Assembly (NCBI GenBank): GCA_027306955.1
Contig: DAHUXX010000245.1
Coordinates: forward strand, 1 to 6,660
Length of the DNA: 6,660 nt
Direction of reading: 5' to 3'
Origin: Acetobacteraceae bacterium
GTDB taxonomy: Bacteria > Pseudomonadota > Alphaproteobacteria > Acetobacterales > Acetobacteraceae
Under the pieces are notes generated by a model, which saw nothing but the letters and a program-made list of their open reading frames with translations, was not told where the DNA came from and made no database searches. How positions within the stretch are numbered: the stretch's first letter is position 1; each line of letters opens with the position of its first letter. The position numbers were made by a program, and so were the translations under genes. Shown in pieces: positions 1 to 5,221 of the stretch.

Positions 1-454
1 CATCGACGGAGGGGAGCAGCGCCCGCGCGGCCTCGTATTCTACACCAACCTGCAGTCGCGAAAGGGCCGGGAACTGGCGGCCAACCCCCGTGCGGCGCTG
101 CTGTTCCACTGGAAATCGCTGCGCCGCCAGGTACGCGCGGAGGGTCCGGTCGAGCCGGTCGCGCCGGCGGAGGCGGACGCCTATTTCGCCAGCCGCGCGC
201 GGGTTTCGCGGCTCGGGGCCAACGCCTCCGACCAGTCCCGCCCGCTGGCAAGCCGCGACGTGCTGGAGCGGCGCGTGGCCGAACTCGACGCGCGCTACCC
301 CGGCGACACGGCGCCGCGCCCGGCGCATTGGTCCGGTTTCCGTTTGATCCCCCATTATTTTGAGTTCTGGCGCGACATGCCCTTTCGCCTGCATGAGCGG
401 GTGATTTTCACCCGCGAGGGCGCGGGTTGGCGCAGCGGGATGCTCTACCCCTGA
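1..454 (+). CDS. pdxH: Pyridoxamine/pyridoxine 5'-phosphate oxidase, 3' part (5' end outside window)
   Basis: PdxH is an FMN-dependent cytoplasmic enzyme that oxidises pyridoxine or pyridoxamine 5'-phosphate to pyridoxal 5'-phosphate, the last step of vitamin B6 synthesis and salvage. About 150 C-terminal residues are visible, reading in frame from base 2; family members are usually a little over 200 residues, so roughly the first quarter is missing at the window edge. Family landmarks in order are GLVFYTNLQSRKG (FMN-binding strand and SRK), NPRAALLFHWKSLRRQVR, YFASRARVSRLGA, the QSR segment, and the C-terminal block W.GFRLIPHYFEFW followed by RLHER, whose Arg and His match the substrate-contacting pair of the E. 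coli enzyme. The ending LYP just before the stop is also typical. The last 28 bases overlap the start proposed for the next gene, which suggests co-transcription and translational coupling. Identification is firm; only the start is unseen. Confidence 0.95.
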   Translation, partial: IDGGEQRPRGLVFYTNLQSRKGRELAANPRAALLFHWKSLRRQVRAEGPVEPVAPAEADAYFASRARVSRLGANASDQSRPLASRDVLERRVAELDARYPGDTAPRPAHWSGFRLIPHYFEFWRDMPFRLHERVIFTREGAGWRSGMLYP

Positions 455-1923
455 TCCCGGACTCCCAGCGCGAGGTGGCAGCGTTCCTGCGGGGTCTGGC
501 GAAGGCGGACCCGGTCGAGACGCATATCTCGGCGGTCTTCATCGGCGCCGGGCGGGTGTGGAAGCTGCGAAAATCCGTACGCCTCCCGTATGTTGACTTC
601 ACGACGCTCGCGCGGCGCACGGCCGCGGCGGAGCGGGAGGTGGCGCTCAACGCCGCGCATGCTCCCGGTCTTTATTGCGGCGTACGGCGCCTCGTGCGCA
701 CCGCCGCCGGCCTGGCGCTCGATGGTGAGGGGCCCACGGTGGAGGTGGTTACGGAGATGGCGCGCGTCCCGGCCGGGGATTTCCTCGACGTGCGCGCCGC
801 CGCGGGAGCCCTTGCGCCAGCGTTGCTCGACGCGCTCGCCGACAGTGTCACCGCGTGGCACGCAACCTCGCCCGTGGTGGCGCGAGACCAGGCGGCGGCG
901 CTCGCGGAGGTCATCGCCGGCAATGTCCGCTCGGCGTTGGCGGCGGGGCTGGATCCGGCCAAAGTGGAGGCTTGGCGCGCGGCGGCGCTGGCGGCACTGT
1001 CCTCGCTCCGCGCTTGGCTCGCCAGCCGGCCGGATCGGCTGCGGCGGCTGCACGGCGACCTGCATCTCGGCAACATCGTGCTCTGGCGGGGGCGCCCGGC
1101 GCCGATCGATGCGCTGGAATTCGACGAGGATCTGGCGTGCTTTGACGTCGGCTACGGCCTCGCCTTCCTGCTGATGGACCTGGAAGTTCGGGCGGGGCGC
1201 GTGGCCGCCAACCGCGTGCTCAATCGTTTCGTCGCCCGCGACGGGGATGCGGCCATGGTCGCCGGTCTGCCTCTCTTCCTTTCGCTTCGAGCCATGATCC
1301 GTGCGCATGTCGCGGCGACGCGCGGCGGCTGGGACGCAGGCGCCGCCGGCCTCGACCGGGCGCGCGCCTATCTCGCGCCGCCACCCGGCTTCGTGCTGGC
1401 GATCGGCGGCCTGCCCGGCGTCGGCAAATCGACGATCGCGCGACGGCTCGCCCCCTCAATCGGCGCGGCACCTGGGGCGCTGATCCTGCGCTCGGACGAA
1501 ACCCGCAAACGGCTGCGGGGCGCGGCGCCGGAGGAGCGGCTGGGGCCGGATGCCTATACGCCAGAGGTGAGCACGCGGGTTTTCAACGAACTGGCGGCGA
1601 TGACCCGGGCTGCGCGCGGCCACGGGGTGATCGCGGATGCCACCTTCATGAACCCGGCGCATCGTGCGGTCGTGCGGGAGGCGGCCGGGAGCACGCCGTT
1701 CTTCGCCGTCTGGCTCATGGCATCGCCGGAGGTGCTGCGAGCGCGCGTCGCGGCCCGGCGTGGCGATGCCTCGGACGCGGACCTCGCGGTCCTGGAATCG
1801 GCCCTGGTGGCCGATCCCGGACCCGGGGACTGGCTGGCCGTGGAGGCGACCGATGCCGAGGCCGCCGTGGCCGCTGTTCGGCGCGTGCTGGACCGGGCCG
1901 GAGTGGTGCCGGCGGCCGACTGA
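427..1923 (+). CDS. Fused aminoglycoside-phosphotransferase-like / P-loop kinase protein
   Basis: A 498-residue two-domain protein of the COG2187+COG0645 type, annotated in many bacteria as bifunctional aminoglycoside phosphotransferase/ATP-binding protein; its substrate is not established. The N-terminal half resembles the APH/choline-kinase fold: ETHISAVF and VWKLRKSVRLPYVDF (candidate ATP lysine K46), AEREVALN (candidate helix-C Glu70), the catalytic-loop motif HGDLHLGNI at 209-217, and IDALEF (metal-binding Asp228). The C-terminal half has a Walker A motif GLPGVGKST at 328-336, RSDETRKR at 355-362, IADATF with Asp404, and GDASDAD at 446-452. All key nucleotide-binding residues of both halves appear intact. 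The TTG start at 427 overlaps pdxH by 28 bases and has a purine-rich GCGAGGG seven bases upstream. It is chosen because homology begins before the next in-frame GTG at 475, but 475 remains possible. Despite the family name, nothing indicates antibiotic resistance. Confidence 0.88.
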   Translation: MAQRDALPLIPDSQREVAAFLRGLAKADPVETHISAVFIGAGRVWKLRKSVRLPYVDFTTLARRTAAAEREVALNAAHAPGLYCGVRRLVRTAAGLALDGEGPTVEVVTEMARVPAGDFLDVRAAAGALAPALLDALADSVTAWHATSPVVARDQAAALAEVIAGNVRSALAAGLDPAKVEAWRAAALAALSSLRAWLASRPDRLRRLHGDLHLGNIVLWRGRPAPIDALEFDEDLACFDVGYGLAFLLMDLEVRAGRVAANRVLNRFVARDGDAAMVAGLPLFLSLRAMIRAHVAATRGGWDAGAAGLDRARAYLAPPPGFVLAIGGLPGVGKSTIARRLAPSIGAAPGALILRSDETRKRLRGAAPEERLGPDAYTPEVSTRVFNELAAMTRAARGHGVIADATFMNPAHRAVVREAAGSTPFFAVWLMASPEVLRARVAARRGDASDADLAVLESALVADPGPGDWLAVEATDAEAAVAAVRRVLDRAGVVPAAD

Positions 1924-1942
1924 CGGGATCGTGCGCGGCGGC

Positions 1943-1973
1943 GTGACGCCGCGGCGGAAGGATGTGCTAGCCT
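1943..1973 (+). promoter_or_regulatory. Weak candidate promoter for the universal stress protein gene
   Basis: The 79-base gap before the usp gene contains TGcTAGCCT (1965-1973), which resembles an extended -10 element. GTGACG (1943-1948) is a poor -35 match at 19-base spacing. It lies about 30 bases upstream of the usp start, a plausible leader length. A small GCGGCG-TGA-CGCCGC dyad (1938-1952) overlaps the -35 side; it has no T-run and is not a convincing terminator. Matches are weak, so this is a pointer rather than a firm call; usp could also be read from an upstream promoter. Confidence 0.25.
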
Positions 1974-2002
1974 TTCAGCTCGAAGGGGAAGGGAGACCCA
2001 CC

Positions 2003-2869
2003 ATGGCGATCCGCAAGCTGCTGCTGCCGCTGACCAGCACCGCGGCGGGGGAGGCGGCGCTGGCCACGGCGCTGATGGTGGCCCAGGGCTGGGCCGCGCA
2101 TGTGACGGCCTTGCATGTGCGCGTCGATGCGCGCGACGTGGCGCCGCTGGCCGGCGAGGGGCTCTCCGGTGCGATGATCGAGGAGATGATGACGGCGACC
2201 GAGAAGGAGTCCGGTGAGCGGGCCCGCGCCGTCCACGAGATGTTCGCCGGCTTTGTCGCCACCCACGGCGTGACGCTGGCCGAGGCGCGGCCCGGCGCCG
2301 GGGAGGCAACGGCCAGTTTCGCGACAATCACCGGGCGGGAGGAGGATCTGGTCGCCCAGCAGGCGAGACTGGCGGACCTCACCATTGTGCCGCACCCGGA
2401 GGCCGGGGAGGACGTCTCCTCCTCGGACGCGCTGCACGCGGTGCTGTTTGATTCCGGGCACCCGGTGCTGGTGGCGCCGCATGCGGCGCCGGAAACAATC
2501 GGCACGCGGATCGCCGTCGCGTGGAACGGCACCGCCGAGTCGGCTGCCGCGGTCCACGCGGTGCTGCCCTGGGCCCAGCGGGCGATGGCGGTGCGCATCA
2601 TGACGGCGGACGAATACCACCGCAGGGGGCCGGGTGCGGCGGATCTCCAGGCCTACCTCGCTTTGCACAACATCAGCGCCGATATCGCCGTCTTCCGCCC
2701 GGTGGATCGGGACGTCGGCGCCGGGCTGCTGAAGGCGACGGAGGAATTCGGTGCCGACCTGCTCGCCATGGGCGCCTATTCCCATTCCCGCCTGCGCCAA
2801 CTCATCCTCGGCGGCGTGACCCGCCACGTGCTGGAGCATGCGGTGCTGCCTGTCATGATGTGCCGGTAG
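2003..2869 (+). CDS. Universal stress protein, tandem UspA domains
   Basis: A 288-residue soluble protein with two Usp repeats, roughly 1-160 and 167-288. Usp proteins are cytoplasmic, often bind ATP or AMP, and accumulate under starvation or other stress; the specific role of this one is unknown. Repeat 1 begins IRKLLLPLTSTAAGEAAL and ends with ADLTIVPHPEAG then HPVLVAP. Repeat 2 begins IAVAWNGTAESAAAV and ends GADLLAMGAYSHSRLRQLILGGVTRHVLEH then LPVMM. The nucleotide motif G-2x-G-9x-G(S/T) is recognisable only in repeat 2 and is altered: G257, S260 where the second Gly is expected, then G270-G271. Repeat 1 lacks it, as is common for the first half of tandem Usp proteins. The ATG at 2003 is chosen because of the strong purine-rich ribosome binding site GGGGAAGGGAGA (1985-1996). 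The next gene on the same strand begins 32 bases after the stop, so the two are probably co-transcribed. Confidence 0.9.
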   Translation: MAIRKLLLPLTSTAAGEAALATALMVAQGWAAHVTALHVRVDARDVAPLAGEGLSGAMIEEMMTATEKESGERARAVHEMFAGFVATHGVTLAEARPGAGEATASFATITGREEDLVAQQARLADLTIVPHPEAGEDVSSSDALHAVLFDSGHPVLVAPHAAPETIGTRIAVAWNGTAESAAAVHAVLPWAQRAMAVRIMTADEYHRRGPGAADLQAYLALHNISADIAVFRPVDRDVGAGLLKATEEFGADLLAMGAYSHSRLRQLILGGVTRHVLEHAVLPVMMCR

Positions 2870-2901
2870 AAATGGGCGGGCCCCCGCGGCGGCCGGGAAC
2901 A

Positions 2902-3405
2902 ATGTTCGGGGTGGAGGACGCCTGCACCGTTGCCGCGGTCCAAGCCTATGTGAAGCTGCTTCGGGCGTCGCGGGCGGTGGTGGGGGTGGTCGAACCCCTG
3001 CTAGCCGCGCGCGGGCTCACGACGACGCAGCTCGGCGTGCTCGAGGCGCTGCTGCACAAGGGGCCGATGGGGCAGCGAGAGCTTGGCCGCAAGGTGCTGA
3101 CCTCGGCCGCGAACATGACCGACGTGCTGGACAAGCTCCAGGCGCGCGGGTTGATCGCGCGCTGCCGCGGCAGCACGGACCGGCGCAGCGTGACGGTCGG
3201 GCTGACGGACGAGGGGCGGGCGTTGATCGAGGGCCTGTTTCCCCGCCACGCCGCCGACATCGCCCGCGCGATGGGCGGGTTGAACCGCGCGGAGCTGGAG
3301 CGGCTGGCGGCGCTGCTTCGGAAACTCGGCCACGCCGCCGCCGGTGAGCCGGGCAGCACCTGCGCCCTTGCGGCGAAGGAAGCGAGCGACAATATAGCCG
3401 GCTGA
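2902..3405 (+). CDS. MarR-family winged-helix transcriptional regulator
   Basis: A 167-residue DNA-binding regulator. MarR proteins act as dimers on short palindromic operators and are usually released by small ligands or oxidation. Visible parts are the N-terminal dimerisation helix (AAVQAYVKLLRASRAV), the winged-helix core LTTTQLGVLEAL with QRELGRKVLTSAANMTDVLDKLQARGLI at about 58-85, and the wing signature STDRRSVTVGLTDEG (DRR at 93-95), then C-terminal helices. Three cysteines (8, 88 and 154) are present; C8 near the dimer interface and C88 just before the wing could sense oxidants, but that is speculation. Start choice is uncertain: ATG 2902 is used, ATG 2872 is in frame 30 bases upstream, and neither has a strong ribosome binding site. 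The gene follows usp closely and precedes a pirin gene by 37 bases, a pairing seen repeatedly in proteobacteria, so pirin is its likeliest target. Confidence 0.9.
   Translation: MFGVEDACTVAAVQAYVKLLRASRAVVGVVEPLLAARGLTTTQLGVLEALLHKGPMGQRELGRKVLTSAANMTDVLDKLQARGLIARCRGSTDRRSVTVGLTDEGRALIEGLFPRHAADIARAMGGLNRAELERLAALLRKLGHAAAGEPGSTCALAAKEASDNIAG
3368..3396 (+). promoter_or_regulatory. Tentative promoter for pirin inside the 3' end of marR
   Basis: TTGCGG (3368-3373) and AATATA (3391-3396) are separated by 17 bases, the preferred spacing for a housekeeping sigma factor. The -10 match is poor (three of six); the alternative TATAGC at 3393 matches better but at 19-base spacing. The local sequence is AT-richer than its surroundings. 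If real, transcription would begin near 3403, directly on the inverted repeat at 3406-3423, the usual arrangement for a repressor operator. Confidence 0.28.
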
Positions 3406-3431
3406 TCGTTCGATGACGAACGAATAGCCGG
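3394..3431 (+). repeat. Direct repeat ATAGCCGG flanking the candidate operator
   Basis: ATAGCCGG occurs at 3394-3401 and again at 3424-3431, 30 bases apart, bracketing the dyad at 3406-3423. The first copy encodes part of the last MarR codons and the second runs into the pirin ribosome binding site. Thirty bases is close to three helical turns, so the copies would face the same side of the DNA. They may be accessory binding sites, a small duplication, or chance. Confidence 0.4.
3406..3423 (+). promoter_or_regulatory. Candidate MarR operator: TCGTTCG-N4-CGAACGA inverted repeat
   Basis: A perfect 7+7 base inverted repeat with a four-base spacer (ATGA) starts one base after the marR stop codon and ends 19 bases before the pirin start. 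An 18-base dyad of this form and size is typical of operators for MarR-family dimers. It is unlikely to be a terminator because no T-run follows and the pirin ribosome binding site comes right after it. The assignment to this MarR is inferred from proximity; an mRNA hairpin acting on pirin translation is an alternative. Confidence 0.55.
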
Positions 3432-3442
3432 AGGACATACCG

Positions 3443-4135
3443 ATGATCGACGTGCGGCCGTTCGAGGCGCTCGGCGCGTTCCGCAACGAGTGGCTGGATA
3501 CGAGGTACCATTTCAGCTTCGCGGACTACCGTGACCCGGCGCGGATGGGGTTTGGCGCGCTGCGGGTATGGAACGACGACGCGATCGCCCCCGGCACAGG
3601 GTTCGACCCGCACCCGCACCGGGAGATGGAGATCATCACCTTTGTGCGCGAGGGGGCGATCACGCACCGCGACAGCCTAGGGAACCAGGGGCGGACAGAG
3701 GCAGGCGACATCCAGGTGATGCATGCCGGTACCGGCATTGTTCATGCCGAATACAACCTGGAACAGATGCCGACGCGGTTGTTCCAGATCTGGATCATCC
3801 CGGATCGCGCGCGGGTAGCCCCAGGCTGGGCGACGCGGCGCTTCCCGCGCGGGGGCATCGCGGTGCTGGCAGACGGGCGCGAGCAGCGGGACGAATCGGC
3901 ATTGCCACTCCATGCCGATGCGTCGCTTGCCGCCGGGACGTTGGGAATCGGCGATATCCACATCGTGACGCCGGGTGCGGGCCGGGTGGTCTACCTGGTT
4001 CCTTCACGGGGGACGCTCTCGGTAAACGGCGTCACGGTGCCGGAACGCGCCGGGGCCGCCATCGCGGGGGTAGAGCGGGTCGAGATCAGTGCGACCTCAC
4101 CGGCGGAAATCGTGCTGGTCGACGTGCGACAGTGA
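3443..4135 (+). CDS. Pirin family protein (YhhW-type bicupin)
   Basis: A 230-residue bicupin protein. The E. coli relative YhhW and human pirin show quercetin 2,3-dioxygenase activity in vitro, but the physiological substrate of bacterial pirins is generally unknown. The N-terminal cupin holds the metal ligands at positions H57 and H59 in FDPHPHREMEIITFV and H101 and E103 in GTGIVHAEYN, the same arrangement as in YhhW, so a functional metal centre is expected. Other family blocks are WLDTRYHFSFADY, MGFGALRVWNDD, GDIQVMHAGTG and LFQIWIIP. The C-terminal cupin (about 150-230) is more diverged and lacks obvious metal ligands, as usual. The start ATG 3443 has a good ribosome binding site, GGAGGA at 3430-3435. 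The gene sits 37 bases after marR behind a candidate operator, so MarR control is likely, and a strong hairpin follows the stop. Confidence 0.93.
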   Translation: MIDVRPFEALGAFRNEWLDTRYHFSFADYRDPARMGFGALRVWNDDAIAPGTGFDPHPHREMEIITFVREGAITHRDSLGNQGRTEAGDIQVMHAGTGIVHAEYNLEQMPTRLFQIWIIPDRARVAPGWATRRFPRGGIAVLADGREQRDESALPLHADASLAAGTLGIGDIHIVTPGAGRVVYLVPSRGTLSVNGVTVPERAGAAIAGVERVEISATSPAEIVLVDVRQ

Positions 4136-4148
4136 GCGACCCGGCGAG

Positions 4149-4180
4149 GCTCCAGACCCCCAACTCATGGGGTCTGGGGC
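4149..4180 (+). terminator. Strong hairpin after pirin, probable transcription terminator
   Basis: CCAGACCCC (4152-4160) pairs perfectly with GGGGTCTGG (4169-4177) around an eight-base loop. A G:T pair and two further pairs extend the stem to 12 pairs (4149-4180). It begins 13 bases after the pirin stop. There is no clean T-run, only a pyrimidine-rich stretch near 4191-4214, so it is not a textbook intrinsic terminator; it may instead stabilise the 3' end or help Rho-dependent ending. Confidence 0.6.
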
Positions 4181-4239
4181 GAATGGCGCCGCCTTTGACT
4201 CTTTCCATTCCCTCGTAGTTCGTCATTATCGCTCTAGGC

Positions 4240-4279
4240 CGATTTCGTGATGGACACGAATCGGAATCAATTCGAATCG
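4240..4279 (+). promoter_or_regulatory. AT-richer patch with three GANTC sites and partial dyads upstream of the HTH gene
   Basis: GAATC occurs at 4258-4262, 4264-4268 and 4274-4278, and GACTC lies farther upstream at 4197-4201. All are GANTC, the target of the alphaproteobacterial cell-cycle methylase CcrM. The heptamer CGAATCG is present at 4257-4263 and 4273-4279, 16 bases apart. TTCGTG (4244-4249) and CACGAA (4255-4260) form a dyad, and ATTCGAAT (4270-4277) is self-complementary. The patch ends about 67 bases before the HTH gene start, so an operator or methylation-sensitive control region is plausible. I found no convincing -35/-10 pair here. Function is inferred from position only. Confidence 0.4.
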
Positions 4280-4346
4280 AAAGCGCGGTTCGACACGGGG
4301 CTGGATTGACGACCCATCCGCGGGCATGATTGTGGCGGAGGTCGTC

Positions 4347-5207
4347 ATGGCGCTGCCCATTCGTCCGGAACTTCTGCGCGAACTGCGTCGCCGCCAGGGG
4401 CTGCGGCTACACACATTGGCGGAGCGCGCGGGCATATCAAAGGATAGCGTCTGGCGCATCGAGAACGGGATGCAGCCTGGCAACCGGGAGGACACGCAGC
4501 GCCGCCTCGCCCGCGCGCTTGGCGTCGAGCCCGGCATGCTGACGGGTGAGCGGCCATTACCCGAGGTGGTGGAGGCGCCGCGCGGACGGTGGACGGTGGA
4601 AATCAGCCAGGCAGCGCGGAACGCGGCAGTGCTCGCGGCGCGCCGCTACCGGGTGTCGGAGCCGCTGATTGTGGAGTTGGCGCCCCTGCTGTTTGTTCTC
4701 GCGGCCGAGGAAAGCCTGGGACGGCGCCGTGCCCTGCTCGCCGAGTTAGAAACGGCGCTGGCGAAAGCGACTGAAGCGGGAGAGCAGATGCCGCACCTCG
4801 CAGGAATCGGCGAGGCCTCGGAGCCGGTACACGCGGCAGTTGTGGCAGAAGAGAAATCCGTGTCCGCCCGCGACGTTTTCGCCCAGGATCTGGACCCGGA
4901 TACAATCGCGGCGCTGGGCGACGGCGGTGGCGATCTCGGAACCGACAACCCGTTTGCGGTTTTTCTCGCTGAAAATGCGCGCCGCGCCTCGATCGGAGCG
5001 CCCAATCTCGCTGCAGTAACGCGGCTGACGCCGTCTGGTGTCACGGCGTTGCTATGCGGCGGGGAAGCGCTCGAGGCCGCCGGTGGTGACGCGGCCCTGG
5101 CCCAGGCAGTCCTGGACGGGCGCATCGCGCTTGCGGAGATGCCGCGAGCGCTCTGGCAAGACCAAGCAGCACGCCTCGAATGGCTTCAGAGTCAGCTTAA
5201 AAAGTAG
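4347..5207 (+). CDS. XRE-type HTH protein with a long C-terminal region of unknown function
   Basis: A 286-residue protein. Residues 8-65 form a Cro/C1-type helix-turn-helix: LLRELRRRQGLRLHTLAERAGISKDSVWRIENG, then RRLARALGVEPGMLTGE, with the recognition helix near 31-41. The remaining 220 residues match no family I can name. They include a helical, alanine/leucine-rich stretch at about 88-145 (ARRYRVSEPLIVELAPLLFVLAAEESL), an acidic glycine-rich linker near 180-200, NPFAVFLAEN at 201-210, and a C-terminal alanine-rich helical segment ending in a tryptophan-containing tail. No signal peptide or clear membrane span is seen. ATG 4347 is chosen over the in-frame ATG 4326 because GGAGG (4337-4341) lies five bases upstream of it. 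The gene is monocistronic as far as visible and converges on parB with a 14-base gap. A DNA-binding regulator is likely; its target and ligand are unknown. Confidence 0.85.
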   Translation: MALPIRPELLRELRRRQGLRLHTLAERAGISKDSVWRIENGMQPGNREDTQRRLARALGVEPGMLTGERPLPEVVEAPRGRWTVEISQAARNAAVLAARRYRVSEPLIVELAPLLFVLAAEESLGRRRALLAELETALAKATEAGEQMPHLAGIGEASEPVHAAVVAEEKSVSARDVFAQDLDPDTIAALGDGGGDLGTDNPFAVFLAENARRASIGAPNLAAVTRLTPSGVTALLCGGEALEAAGGDAALAQAVLDGRIALAEMPRALWQDQAARLEWLQSQLKK

Positions 5208-5221
5208 AGAAGTCGCAAAAA

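Noticed and set aside
445..1308. Long open frame on the minus strand opposite the kinase-fusion gene (287 codons)
   Set aside because: Its predicted protein is arginine/histidine-rich with no family motif, while the plus-strand frame carries clear kinase motifs. Long antisense frames are expected in GC-rich DNA.
427..1923. Antibiotic-resistance reading of the aminoglycoside-phosphotransferase-like domain
   Set aside because: The fold is shared with many small-molecule kinases, the fusion to a P-loop kinase is a distinct family, and nothing nearby suggests a mobile resistance element.
2824..2830. CACGTG core in the usp gene as a possible parS site
   Set aside because: The flanks (CCGC before, CTGG after) do not match the TGTTTCACGTGAAACA-type parS consensus, and it lies in conserved Usp coding sequence (RHVLEH). 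No other parS-like sequence was seen.
1967..2902. Long open frame on the minus strand opposite usp (311 codons)
   Set aside because: Low-complexity composition with no recognisable domain; the plus strand encodes a well-supported Usp protein with a strong ribosome binding site.
4195..4229. TTGACT (4195-4200) with CATTAT (4224-4229) as a promoter for the HTH gene
   Set aside because: Each hexamer is a fair match, but the 23-base spacing is too long for a standard sigma-70-type promoter. TTGACG at 4306-4311 also lacks a properly spaced -10.
4250..4309. Nineteen-codon open frame upstream of the HTH gene, a possible leader peptide
   Set aside because: No good ribosome binding site, no repeated regulatory codons, and a frame this short is expected by chance; it also overlaps the GAATC repeat patch, which explains its composition.
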